A stretch of 40,807 nucleotides of DNA from CBFIJI01 sp965662885 (lineage in GTDB: Bacteria; Bacteroidota; Bacteroidia; Flavobacteriales; Flavobacteriaceae), in contig CBFIJI010000007.1 of assembly GCA_965662885.1 (NCBI GenBank), forward strand, positions 1-40,807. The letters run 5' to 3'. Shown here one piece after another: positions 1-7,950 of this stretch. Below the pieces are notes generated by a model. That model was not told the origin of the DNA. It saw only the letters and a program-made list of their open reading frames with translations, and ran no database searches. The position numbers and the translations under genes are program-made. Positions within the stretch are counted from its first letter, which is position 1. Each line of letters opens with the position of its first letter.

Positions 1-1070
1 AATCAACGAATCGTGTAATTACTACTGGAGTTCCTTTTTTAATGATTACTCCAGATGCGCGTGCAGCGGGTATGGGAGAGTTAGGTGTTGCCACTTCTGC
101 AGATGCCTACTCACAACAATGGAATCCAGCAAAGTATGTATTTTCCGAGGCAAGAAAAGGACTAGGTTTTAGTTATACGCCCTACCTAAGTAAATTGGTT
201 AATGATGTTTTTTTAGGTAATCTTACCTATTTCAAACGAGCAGGTGATCGAGGGGCATGGGCTTCCAGTCTAAAGTATTTTAGCTTTGGGGACATACAAT
301 TCAATTCGTTGATTGGTGGAGCTATTATTGATCAAGGTTCAGAACGCCCAAATGAATTGACCTTTGATCTTTCTTATAGTCTAAAACTTAGTGAAACTTT
401 TTCTATGGCAGTTGCCGGACGTTATATTCGCTCTGATTTAAAAATTGCAACCGTTAGTGATGCAACTGCTGCCAATTCTATAGGGGTAGATATTGCAGGT
501 TACTACCAAAGTAATCTGTTTAAATTCAAATCGACAGATGCTATTTTTAGAACTGGATTTAACATCTCTAATATTGGACCTCGTTTAAGTTATGATGTAG
601 GAGGTGAAAAAAACTTTATCCCTACCAATTTGAAGGTGGGTACTGGACTTGACTTAATCTTTGATGCTTCCAATAGTTTGGGTTTTTATACAGAATTTAA
701 TAAGCTTCTTGTTCCTGGACCTGTTGCAGCTTATGATGACGAGGATAATTTCATTGGTTATCTTCAGCCTGATATTGAATTTTTACCTGGAATATTTCGA
801 TCTTTTGGTGATGCACCTGATGGATTTAGTGAAGAATTAAAGGAAATTTCTTGGGCTGTTGGTTTTGAATATCTTTTTGAACAAACGTTTGCTTTAAGAA
901 CGGGTTATTTTAGTGAAAGTAAAGAGAAAGGTTACCGACGCTATTTCACCCTTGGAGCTGGTTTCGATGTTAACATTATTGATATTGATGTCTCTTATTT
1001 ATTTTCCACTTCGTCGGTTCGAAATCCTTTGGAAAATACTTTGCGTTTTTCACTGACTTTCAATCTTTAA
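1..1070 (+). CDS. porV: PorV (LptO) type IX secretion outer-membrane protein, 5' truncated by window edge
   Basis: PorV is an outer-membrane beta-barrel of the type IX secretion system; it shuttles substrates carrying a C-terminal sorting domain from the translocon to the PorU attachment complex. The reading frame is open from base 3, upstream of the first ATG at 42, and the upstream residues (TTGVPFLMITPDARAAGMGE) read straight into the conserved PorV N-terminal motif, so the gene starts before the window. About 355 residues are visible; the missing part should be the signal peptide and a short N-terminus. The block GELGVATSADAYSQQWNPAK and the beta-strand-rich body ending in an aromatic strand (LRFSLTFNL) fit the PorV/UPF0164 family. 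In flavobacteria porU usually lies just upstream; it is outside this window. The cytidine deaminase gene that I recall following porV in some relatives is absent here. Confidence 0.93.
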   Translation, partial: STNRVITTGVPFLMITPDARAAGMGELGVATSADAYSQQWNPAKYVFSEARKGLGFSYTPYLSKLVNDVFLGNLTYFKRAGDRGAWASSLKYFSFGDIQFNSLIGGAIIDQGSERPNELTFDLSYSLKLSETFSMAVAGRYIRSDLKIATVSDATAANSIGVDIAGYYQSNLFKFKSTDAIFRTGFNISNIGPRLSYDVGGEKNFIPTNLKVGTGLDLIFDASNSLGFYTEFNKLLVPGPVAAYDDEDNFIGYLQPDIEFLPGIFRSFGDAPDGFSEELKEISWAVGFEYLFEQTFALRTGYFSESKEKGYRRYFTLGAGFDVNIIDIDVSYLFSTSSVRNPLENTLRFSLTFNL

Positions 1071-1176
1071 TCCTTAGAATTCCATTTTTTTACTGCTGCA
1101 ATAAATTCCTATTCATTTAAGTTAAGTCTTTTGTAATTATTTTCAGGGATTATTTTAACCTTATACTATAAATCAG

Positions 1177-1184
1177 TAATTTTG
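1177..1184 (+). promoter_or_regulatory. -7 promoter element upstream of pdhA
   Basis: TAATTTTG matches the Bacteroidota -7 consensus TAnnTTTG exactly and lies 33 bases before the pdhA ATG, in a 147-base gap after porV. No clear TTG -33 element is seen at the expected distance, so the call rests on the -7 match and its position. Confidence 0.45.
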
Positions 1185-1217
1185 ATCGCTGGATTTATAA
1201 CTATTTATTAGGATTTT

Positions 1218-2216
1218 ATGAAGCAAATCACAAAGCAGACTTACTTGGATTGGTATGAGAACATGCTTTTTTGGCGTAAATTTGAAGACAAACTAGCTGC
1301 AGTTTACATACAACAAAAAGTTCGCGGTTTTCTTCACTTATACAATGGACAGGAAGCAGTACTCGCTGGCTCACTCCACGCAATGGAAATAGGAAAAGAT
1401 CGAATGATTACGGCCTACAGAAACCACGTACAGCCTATAGGTATGGGGGTTGACCCCAAGCGAGTCATGGCAGAACTTTACGGAAAAGCAACAGGTACTT
1501 CTCAAGGTTTGGGAGGTTCTATGCATATTTTTTCAAAAGAATTTAAATTTCATGGTGGACATGGAATTGTTGGTGGGCAAATTCCTCTAGGAGCTGGAAT
1601 GGCTTTTGGAGATAAATTTTTTGACCGTGACAATGTAACGCTTTGCTTTATGGGTGACGGTGCTGCTCGACAAGGTTCTTTACACGAAACCTTGAATCTC
1701 GCTACATTGTGGAAATTGCCTGTAGTTTTTGTTGTTGAAAACAATGGTTATGCGATGGGAACATCGGTGGCACGAACGGCTTCACATCAAGAAATATGGA
1801 AATTAGGTTTAGGGTATGAAATGCCTTGTGAGCCAGTTGATGGAATGGATCCTGTGGCTGTTGCTAAGGTGATGGACAAGGCGATTAAATTGGCACGTTC
1901 TGGAGGAGGACCTTCTTTTATAGAGATGAAAACGTATCGTTATCGAGGGCACTCCATGTCTGATGCACAGCATTACCGCACTAAAAAAGAGGTGGAAGAA
2001 TATAAAAAAATTGACCCCATAACTAAAGTTAAGGAGGTAATTTTAGATAAAAAGTATGCCACCGAAGCCGCATTGGTTAAAGTAGAAAAACAGATTAAAG
2101 AACGGGTGTTAGAATGTGAGAAATTTGCAGAAAGTTCTCCTTACCCTGAAACATCATTACTATATGATGCTGTATATGAACAAAATGATTATCCCTTTAT
2201 AAAACACAAACTTTAA
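1218..2216 (+). CDS. pdhA: Pyruvate dehydrogenase E1 component, alpha subunit
   Basis: This is the thiamine-diphosphate-dependent alpha subunit of pyruvate dehydrogenase, which decarboxylates pyruvate and hands the acetyl group to the lipoyl arm of E2, feeding acetyl-CoA to the TCA cycle. At 332 residues it has normal length for the alpha2beta2 type. The ThDP/Mg motif is clear: GDG at 146-148, followed by NN at 175-176 in VVENNGYAMGTS. The loop RYRGHSMSD (241-249) corresponds to the conserved phosphorylation-loop region of E1 alpha. The gene is followed after 2 bases by pdhC, so the two are co-transcribed. The beta subunit gene (pdhB) is not in the window, consistent with a split arrangement seen in flavobacteria. 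A branched-chain oxoacid E1 alpha is the main alternative; the adjacent pyruvate-type E2 favours pdhA. Confidence 0.93.
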   Translation: MKQITKQTYLDWYENMLFWRKFEDKLAAVYIQQKVRGFLHLYNGQEAVLAGSLHAMEIGKDRMITAYRNHVQPIGMGVDPKRVMAELYGKATGTSQGLGGSMHIFSKEFKFHGGHGIVGGQIPLGAGMAFGDKFFDRDNVTLCFMGDGAARQGSLHETLNLATLWKLPVVFVVENNGYAMGTSVARTASHQEIWKLGLGYEMPCEPVDGMDPVAVAKVMDKAIKLARSGGGPSFIEMKTYRYRGHSMSDAQHYRTKKEVEEYKKIDPITKVKEVILDKKYATEAALVKVEKQIKERVLECEKFAESSPYPETSLLYDAVYEQNDYPFIKHKL

Positions 2217-2218
2217 GT

Positions 2219-3841
2219 ATGGCTGAAATTATCAACATGCCTCGTTTGAGCGATACCATGGAAGAAGGAACCGTTGCCACATGGTTTAAAAAAGTTGGAG
2301 ATACCGTTAGTGAAGGTGATATTCTAGCTGAAATTGAAACAGATAAAGCGACTATGGAGTTTGAGTCTTTTCACGACGGTGAATTGCTTCACATTGGTAT
2401 TCAAGAAGGAGGAACTGCAGCAGTCGATACTTTACTTGCCATCATTGGAGAAAAGGGGGAAGATATTACCGCTTTAATTTCTGGAGGCGCTGAAAGTGCT
2501 ACTCAGGAAGAAGTAGTAGATGATACAGTAACTTCTCCGACTACCACCGATGAAAAACCTGCAATGCCCGAGGGTACTGTAGTTGTTACTATGCCTCGTT
2601 TGAGTGACACCATGGAAGAAGGAACGGTAGCTTCATGGTTAAAATCGGTTGGTGATGCTGTCAATGAAGGAGATATCCTCGCTGAAATTGAAACAGATAA
2701 AGCCACTATGGAGTTCGAATCATTTTATTCTGGAACCTTACTTCATATAGGAATTCAAGAAGGAGAATCTGCTCCTGTAGACAGTATTTTAGCTGTAATT
2801 GGGAATAAAGATACCGATGTGTCAACAGCTTTAGCAGCCTTTGGTGCAGCAACTACTGCATCTCCAGAAGTAGCAGCGACTCCACAAGAGGAAAAGACTG
2901 TTATAAGTACTCCTGTTGAAACACCTAAAGCAAGTCCAGCAATAACTCCCACACCTGTGGCAGCTCCCGTGGTAACACAATCCACCAATGCTCGGATTAT
3001 TGCATCACCTCTGGCAAAAAAGCTCGCTGAAGAAAAAGGAATCGATTTAATAACGGTTCAAGGAAGTGGTGATCACGGACGGATTGTAAAACGCGATATT
3101 GATCAGTATCAACCTGCTGCGGTAATGGCCTCCACACAACCCTTTACACCAAAAGGAGTAGAATCAGTCACTACTTTAGCCAACAGTCAAATGCGAAAAG
3201 TAATTGCAAAGCGATTGTCAGCTTCTAAGTTTTCAGCACCTCACTATTACTTGGGTGTTGAATTTGATATGGAAAACGCTATTGCTTTTCGGAAACAATT
3301 CAATACGATTCCCGACACGAAGATATCCTTTAATGATATTATTGTAAAAGCGTGTGCATTGGCCTTAAAACAACATCCACAAGTAAATGCGAAATGGGAA
3401 GAACAACAAATCACTCAGTTCCACCATGTTAATGTAGGGGTTGCTGTTGCTGTCGAAGATGGCTTAGTGGTTCCCGTACTCCGATTTACTGACGAGCAAA
3501 CGCTTCCTCAGATCGGAGCATCCGTTAAGGATTATGCAATTCGTGCAAGAAATAAGAAGTTAACCCCTCAGGAGATGGATGGAAGTACCTTTACTATCTC
3601 TAATTTGGGAATGTTTGGTATTCAAGAGTTTACTTCGATTATTAATCAACCTAATTCAGCCATTCTTTCTGTAGGAACGATTGTTGAAAAACCAGTCGTC
3701 AAAAACGGTGCAATAGTGGTTGGGAATACGATGAAATTAACCTTGGCTTGTGATCATCGTGTTGTTGATGGTGCTACTGGGGCTCAATTTTTAGAAACCC
3801 TTAAAGGGTATATCGAAAATCCAATTACTTTATTGGTCTAA
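2219..3841 (+). CDS. pdhC: Pyruvate dehydrogenase E2, dihydrolipoyl acetyltransferase with two lipoyl domains
   Basis: E2 forms the core of the pyruvate dehydrogenase complex and transfers the acetyl group from lipoamide to CoA. The 540 residues show, in order: lipoyl domain 1 (about 1-78, lipoylated K43 in ETDKATMEFES), lipoyl domain 2 (about 122-198, K161 in the same motif), an Ala/Pro/Thr-rich flexible linker (about 205-255), an E1/E3-binding domain (about 258-298, ASPLAKKLAEEKGIDL), and the catalytic domain (about 310-540) with the HxxxDG active site, H513 and D517, in DHRVVDG. The two lipoyl domains are near-identical in their motif blocks and lie 118 codons apart. The gene starts 2 bases after pdhA. 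A T-rich stretch follows the stop codon and may end the operon, although the hairpin before it is weak. Confidence 0.95.
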   Translation: MAEIINMPRLSDTMEEGTVATWFKKVGDTVSEGDILAEIETDKATMEFESFHDGELLHIGIQEGGTAAVDTLLAIIGEKGEDITALISGGAESATQEEVVDDTVTSPTTTDEKPAMPEGTVVVTMPRLSDTMEEGTVASWLKSVGDAVNEGDILAEIETDKATMEFESFYSGTLLHIGIQEGESAPVDSILAVIGNKDTDVSTALAAFGAATTASPEVAATPQEEKTVISTPVETPKASPAITPTPVAAPVVTQSTNARIIASPLAKKLAEEKGIDLITVQGSGDHGRIVKRDIDQYQPAAVMASTQPFTPKGVESVTTLANSQMRKVIAKRLSASKFSAPHYYLGVEFDMENAIAFRKQFNTIPDTKISFNDIIVKACALALKQHPQVNAKWEEQQITQFHHVNVGVAVAVEDGLVVPVLRFTDEQTLPQIGASVKDYAIRARNKKLTPQEMDGSTFTISNLGMFGIQEFTSIINQPNSAILSVGTIVEKPVVKNGAIVVGNTMKLTLACDHRVVDGATGAQFLETLKGYIENPITLLV

Positions 3842-3890
3842 ACACTTTATTTAAAATTCGCTTTAGTGGGTTTTTTTATAATTTTTAATC

Positions 3891-4565
3891 ATGAAAACAC
3901 TATTCGTTACGGGAGCAAGTCAAGGAATGGGCTTTCAGATTTGTAAGCAAGCCATTGCTTCTGGACATCGTGTCTATGCGGTTTCTCGAAATATTGCACC
4001 ATTAAAAACGTTGAAGGGAGTTAATGCCTTTACCTTAGATATTAGTGATGAAAGTTCAACTTTGGAGTTTTCAAATCGTTTAATGGATCAAGGCGTTAAG
4101 ATTGATGCTTTAATAAATAATGCAGGTACTCTTAGAAATCTTCCTTTTGAGTCCACGACAACAGCCGATTTTGAAGCAATCTATAAAGTAAATGTGTTTG
4201 GTTTGGCTTCCGTAACCCGAGGTTTACTTCCTCTTATTGCTCCAGAGGGACACGTGGTTAATATTAGTAGTATGGGGGGCATTGAAAAAATTTCAAAATT
4301 TCCAGGCTTAGCAGCGTATAGTAGTAGTAAAGCTGCAGTAAATATTCTTACTGAATTGTTAGCTGAGGAATACAAGGCAACTGGCCCTTCATTCAATGCA
4401 TTGGCTTTAGGTGCTGTTCAAACAGAAATGTTGGAACAGGCTTTTCCGGGTTATAAAGCCCCTGTTACTGCCGAAGCAATGGGTGCTTATATTCTTCGTT
4501 TTGCGCTAGAAGGTCAGCATTTGTACAATGGTAAAATTTTACCCATCTCTATGAGTACGCCTTAA
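3891..4565 (+). CDS. Short-chain dehydrogenase/reductase (SDR) family oxidoreductase
   Basis: This is a classical SDR of 224 residues with a Rossmann fold. The NAD(P)-binding motif TGxxxGxG is at residues 7-14 (TGASQGMG), the structural NNAG motif at 76-79, and the catalytic YxxxK is Y143-K147 (YSSSKAA), with the catalytic serine in the NISSMGG strand around 126-127. The substrate cannot be told from sequence. An Arg following the second beta strand (VSRN, about 31-34) hints at NADP(H) preference, which is inference. The stop codon is followed after 3 bases by the SprT-like gene, so the two are probably co-transcribed. Confidence 0.88.
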   Translation: MKTLFVTGASQGMGFQICKQAIASGHRVYAVSRNIAPLKTLKGVNAFTLDISDESSTLEFSNRLMDQGVKIDALINNAGTLRNLPFESTTTADFEAIYKVNVFGLASVTRGLLPLIAPEGHVVNISSMGGIEKISKFPGLAAYSSSKAAVNILTELLAEEYKATGPSFNALALGAVQTEMLEQAFPGYKAPVTAEAMGAYILRFALEGQHLYNGKILPISMSTP

Positions 4566-4568
4566 TCA

Positions 4569-5174
4569 ATGGACACCTTAAACAGCTTATTGGCTTATGT
4601 TCCTGTTGCTGCACACCACCAAGTAACCATCTATTTAGAACGCTATAATATTAGTGTATTGGTAAAACCCCAACGTCACAGCAAACATGGTGATTTTCGC
4701 TATTATTCTGACGGTAGAACTCAAATCACCATTAATAAAATGGAAAATTCCTACCGTTTTTTAATCACCTTAATTCATGAGTTAGCCCATTTCGATACCT
4801 TTAAAAGTTATCAAAAAAGGGTAAAACCACACGGAATAGAGTGGAAAGATAAATTTCGTTTTTTAATGCTTCCCTTTTTAAATCCAAATGTTTTTCCCGA
4901 ACCCTTGTTAACTGTTATTGCACGACATTTAAAAAATCCAAAAGCAAGTTCTGATAGTGATTTTGAACTCGTTATGTCCCTGAAAAAATTTGATAAGACA
5001 CCACCTAAAACGCATGTCTTTGAACTTCAACAGGGGACGCGTTTTAAAATTTATAATGGTCGGGAATTCTTAATGGGAAAGAAACGTGTAAAGCGTTATG
5101 AATGTAAAGAATTGACGAGTGGGCGAACGTACTTATTGAGTCCACATGCAGAAGTGACCATTTGCCAACCCTAA
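4569..5174 (+). CDS. SprT-like zinc metalloprotein
   Basis: The 201-residue protein belongs to the SprT-like domain family (metal-binding, related to the protease domain of Spartan/SPRTN). The zinc motif HExxH is at H70-E71-H74 in LIHELAH, and a downstream His (H88, in KPHGIEWK) sits where the third ligand of SprT proteins lies. The C-terminal part (about 140-201, with GRTYLLSPHAEV near the end) resembles the flavobacterial extension, but the paired zinc-ribbon cysteines of some SprT proteins are not seen: only single Cys residues occur, near YECKELTSG and at the end. The function in bacteria is not established; a protease role is inferred from the motif. It follows the SDR gene by 3 bases and converges with the lipid ABC transporter genes. 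Confidence 0.85.
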   Translation: MDTLNSLLAYVPVAAHHQVTIYLERYNISVLVKPQRHSKHGDFRYYSDGRTQITINKMENSYRFLITLIHELAHFDTFKSYQKRVKPHGIEWKDKFRFLMLPFLNPNVFPEPLLTVIARHLKNPKASSDSDFELVMSLKKFDKTPPKTHVFELQQGTRFKIYNGREFLMGKKRVKRYECKELTSGRTYLLSPHAEVTICQP

Positions 5175-5178
5175 AGCG

Positions 5179-5194
5179 AAAAGCAAGTACTTTT
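5179..5194. terminator. Possible weak terminator between converging genes
   Basis: AAAAG and CTTTT are separated by a 6-base loop, followed by further T residues up to 5199. It lies in the 28-base gap between the converging SprT-like and mlaF-like genes. The stem is A-T rich and short, so this is a tentative call. Confidence 0.25.
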
Positions 5195-5202
5195 TTTTTG
5201 AT

Positions 5203-5964
5203 TTAACTCCTTAAATGTACTTTTCGAACTTCCTTGAGTAAATTGGAAGAATACACAAAACTACTGACTGCTTTATTGTCGGTTTTAAAAATTTCTTGAC
5301 TATTACCTTCCCATGCTTTTTTACCATGTTCAAGAAAAATTATTTTTTCCCCAATTTCCATAACGGAGTTCATGTCATGGGTGTTGATTACCGTAGTAAT
5401 ATTAAATTCTTGTGTCAGTTCTTGGATTAAGTTGTCGATTAAAATTGCAGTCCTTGGATCAAGACCCGAGTTTGGTTCGTCACAAAATAGATATTTGGGA
5501 TTCATGACTATGGAACGCGCAATGGCGACTCTTTTTTTCATTCCTCCAGAAATTTCACTGGGCATTTTATGATTGGCATCAATAAGGTTGACTCTGTTGA
5601 TAGCAATATTTGCACGCTCACGCATTTCTGACAAATTCTTGTCAGTGAACATCTGCATGGGAAACATAATATTTTCCTCTACTGTCATCGAATCAAACAG
5701 AGCACTTCCCTGAAAAACCATCCCCATTTCTTGACGCAAAATAATACGTTCTTGGAGGCTCATATTTTTTAAGGCGTTTCCATCAAATTTTATGGCTCCT
5801 GAATCAATAGAAAAAAGCCCTAACAAGCATTTAAGGAAGACTGTTTTTCCAGAACCACTTTGACCGATAATCAAATTGGTTTTGCCCGTTTCAAATTGCG
5901 CAGAAATATTTTTTAAAACTGCAGTTCGGTTAAAGGATTTCTCTATGTTATCTACAGTAATCAT
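5203..5964 (-). CDS. ABC transporter ATPase, MlaF-type (phospholipid transport)
   Basis: This is the ATPase of an Mla-type ABC transporter that moves phospholipids between the inner and outer membranes. In 253 residues all motifs are present: Walker A GQSGSGKT (34-41), Q-loop Gln (Q85 in VFQGSALF), signature SGGMKKR (139-145), Walker B LFCDEP (159-164), D-loop SGLD (166-169) and the switch His in NTHDMNSV. The SGGMKKR form of the signature is typical of MlaF/Ttg2A proteins. The ATG abuts the stop codon of the permease gene directly upstream with no gap, indicating translational coupling. No MCE-domain protein (MlaD) is encoded nearby, so the periplasmic partner must be elsewhere. Confidence 0.92.
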   Translation of the reverse strand: MITVDNIEKSFNRTAVLKNISAQFETGKTNLIIGQSGSGKTVFLKCLLGLFSIDSGAIKFDGNALKNMSLQERIILRQEMGMVFQGSALFDSMTVEENIMFPMQMFTDKNLSEMRERANIAINRVNLIDANHKMPSEISGGMKKRVAIARSIVMNPKYLFCDEPNSGLDPRTAILIDNLIQELTQEFNITTVINTHDMNSVMEIGEKIIFLEHGKKAWEGNSQEIFKTDNKAVSSFVYSSNLLKEVRKVHLRS

Positions 5965-6702
5965 TTAGGTCAATAATAGTTGAGTAATTAAATAATTCAA
6001 GATGATGATGGTAACACTTGTCCAAACAAAAGAAACAGTACTTGCTTTTCCAACTTCAAGAGCACCACCTTTTAAATAATATCCGTGATAGGAGGGGATA
6101 GTAGCTAATATAAAGGAGAAAAAGGATGTTTTAATAAAGGCGTACGTCATATGATAAGGACGAAAATCCATCTGAATCCCTTCAATAAATTCTGTACTGG
6201 ATGAAAACCCACCATAAATGGAGGCGATATATCCTCCAAAAATTCCAATAAACATGGAAAAAGAAATGACAAAAGGGAAGAGCGTTAAGGCTATTATTTT
6301 AGGAAAAATTAAATAATTATAAGTATTGATACCCATCACTTCTAAGGCATCAATTTGCTCTGTTACTCGCATGGTTCCAATACTAGAAGTAATGAAAGAC
6401 CCGACCTTTCCTGCCATAATTATAGAAATAAAAGTCGGAGAGAATTCTAAAATCATGGATTGTCGTGTAGTAAATCCAATCAAATATTTAGGCAATAAGG
6501 GGCTGTCCATGTTTAACGCTGTTTGAATGGCAATCACCCCTCCAACAAAAAAGGAAATAAAAGAGATGATTCCTAAAGAACCAATGACCAATACCTCAAT
6601 TTCTCGGAAAATAAGTTGTTTTAAGACGCTAAACTTTATGAATTTAGTAAATACTTTTTGAAGCATTAAAAAATACCTACCAACGTGCGTTAAAATAATC
6701 AT
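5965..6702 (-). CDS. ABC transporter permease, MlaE-type (phospholipid transport)
   Basis: This is the inner-membrane permease partner of the MlaF-like ATPase. The family-typical blocks are present: FFVGGVIAIQTALN, the coupling stretch IMAGKVGSFITSSIGTMRV followed by EQIDALEVMGIN, and GGALEVGKASTVSFVWTS near the C-terminus. About five to six hydrophobic segments are visible. The frame is open to a TTG at 6711, but I place the start at the ATG at 6702 (MIILTHVGRYFLM): relatives, from memory, begin at the equivalent residue, and a perfect -7 element covers the upstream TTG. That leaves 245 residues. It ends exactly where mlaF begins. Confidence 0.9.
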   Translation of the reverse strand: MIILTHVGRYFLMLQKVFTKFIKFSVLKQLIFREIEVLVIGSLGIISFISFFVGGVIAIQTALNMDSPLLPKYLIGFTTRQSMILEFSPTFISIIMAGKVGSFITSSIGTMRVTEQIDALEVMGINTYNYLIFPKIIALTLFPFVISFSMFIGIFGGYIASIYGGFSSSTEFIEGIQMDFRPYHMTYAFIKTSFFSFILATIPSYHGYYLKGGALEVGKASTVSFVWTSVTIIILNYLITQLLLT

Positions 6703-6708
6703 AGTACC

Positions 6709-6716
6709 CAAAATTA
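6709..6716 (-). promoter_or_regulatory. -7 promoter element for mlaE-mlaF; implies a near-leaderless mRNA
   Basis: On the minus strand this reads TAATTTTG, an exact TAnnTTTG match, ending 6 bases before the ATG at 6702. Transcription would begin at or very near the start codon. No TTG lies at the usual -33 distance; the nearest is about 26 bases upstream. Confidence 0.5.
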
Positions 6717-6772
6717 GGGAATTAAATGGTAATCCCTATAATCAAAATGGAAGAAGTGAGTAATACTTTAAG

Positions 6773-7831
6773 TTATACTTGATAGGTAATTGCATTGATA
6801 TTCATTCCTGCGCCCACTGAAGCAAACATGATGATGTCTCCAGGGTTAACCTCATGTCCTTGATAGTTTGTTTTTCGAACAAGATCATAAAGTGTTGGGA
6901 CAGTTGCTACTGAACTGTTTCCATACTCTTCAATGTTCATGGGAAGTACCTCCTTAGGCATGGGGGTTTTGTACAAACGATAAAAACGTTTGATGATAGC
7001 ATCATCCATTTTTTTATTCGCTTGATGAATAAATATTTTTTTTAATTTTTCAATGGGAAGTCCTGAGGCATCAAAACATTGTTTTAAAGCTACTGGAACG
7101 TTACTAAGGGCAAATTCATAGACTTTACGTCCATGCATTTTAATGTATTTAGTTTTTCCTTTTTGGTTGTTAGCCGTACCATAAAAGATATAATCTGCTT
7201 CTCCTTCAGCTGTATGGGTTACTGTTTTATGACTTAAAATAGTTCCACCGTTATCGGTAGCTTCAATTACTGAGGCGCCAGCACCATCTGCATAAATCAT
7301 GGAGTCGCGATCACTTTGATCCAAAACTCTTGACAGGGTGTCCGAACCGATTACAAGACATTTTTTTGCCATACCTGCTTTAATATAAGCAGTTGCTTGA
7401 ATAACCCCTTCTACCCAACCTGGGCATCCAAACAAAATATCATAAGCGACGCAGGAAGGGTTCTTAATTTTTAAACCAGCTTTTACTTTGGAAGCTAAAC
7501 TGGGTAGTGTGTCAACTTGATTCGTTCCTTTAACAATATCTCCCACATTGTGGGCAACAATAATATAATCTAAGGTTTCTTTATCAACTTGAGCATCTTC
7601 AATGGCTATTTCTGCAGCCTTTAACGCAATGTCAGATGATTTTTGATCCTCTTCAATATATTTGCGTTCTTCAATCCCGGTTATGGCTTTGAATTTCTCT
7701 ATGATCTCTTTATTTTCACTAGGAATGTTTTCTCCCTGGGTGTCCAAAAAAGAATTTTCTAAAAAAGCTGTGTTTTTTTGAGTATGAAATGGCGTAATGC
7801 TTCCTGTCCCTGTGATCCTAATATTTGTCAT
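6773..7831 (-). CDS. 3-oxoacyl-ACP synthase III (KAS III)-like condensing enzyme
   Basis: The 352-residue protein is a thiolase-fold condensing enzyme of the KAS III/FabH class, which joins an acyl starter from CoA to malonyl-ACP. The Cys-His-Asn triad is intact: C136 (in FGCPGW), H269 (in FIHQANKKMDD) and N305 (in EEYGNSSVAT). The surroundings of the cysteine differ from typical FabH, which has an AC-x-G-F context, so it may be a paralogue with another starter or product rather than the housekeeping FabH. The C-terminal half carries the usual second thiolase repeat ending in GDIIMFASVGAG. It lies between gcvP and the lipid transporter genes, all on the minus strand, which hints at a lipid-related role (inference). 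Confidence 0.85.
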   Translation of the reverse strand: MTNIRITGTGSITPFHTQKNTAFLENSFLDTQGENIPSENKEIIEKFKAITGIEERKYIEEDQKSSDIALKAAEIAIEDAQVDKETLDYIIVAHNVGDIVKGTNQVDTLPSLASKVKAGLKIKNPSCVAYDILFGCPGWVEGVIQATAYIKAGMAKKCLVIGSDTLSRVLDQSDRDSMIYADGAGASVIEATDNGGTILSHKTVTHTAEGEADYIFYGTANNQKGKTKYIKMHGRKVYEFALSNVPVALKQCFDASGLPIEKLKKIFIHQANKKMDDAIIKRFYRLYKTPMPKEVLPMNIEEYGNSSVATVPTLYDLVRKTNYQGHEVNPGDIIMFASVGAGMNINAITYQV

Positions 7832-7950
7832 AGACTATAAAAGTAGCGGAACATGCCAAATTATTTACTATTCTACGAAAAGTGCTACAATATTCATATC
7901 CCTTTATTTACCCTTTAATCAAATTCAAATAAAAATCAAAACACTGAAAA

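Noticed and set aside
2219..2720. Assembly duplication in the E2 gene
   Set aside because: Two lipoyl domains are normal for this enzyme, and the copies differ at many synonymous positions.
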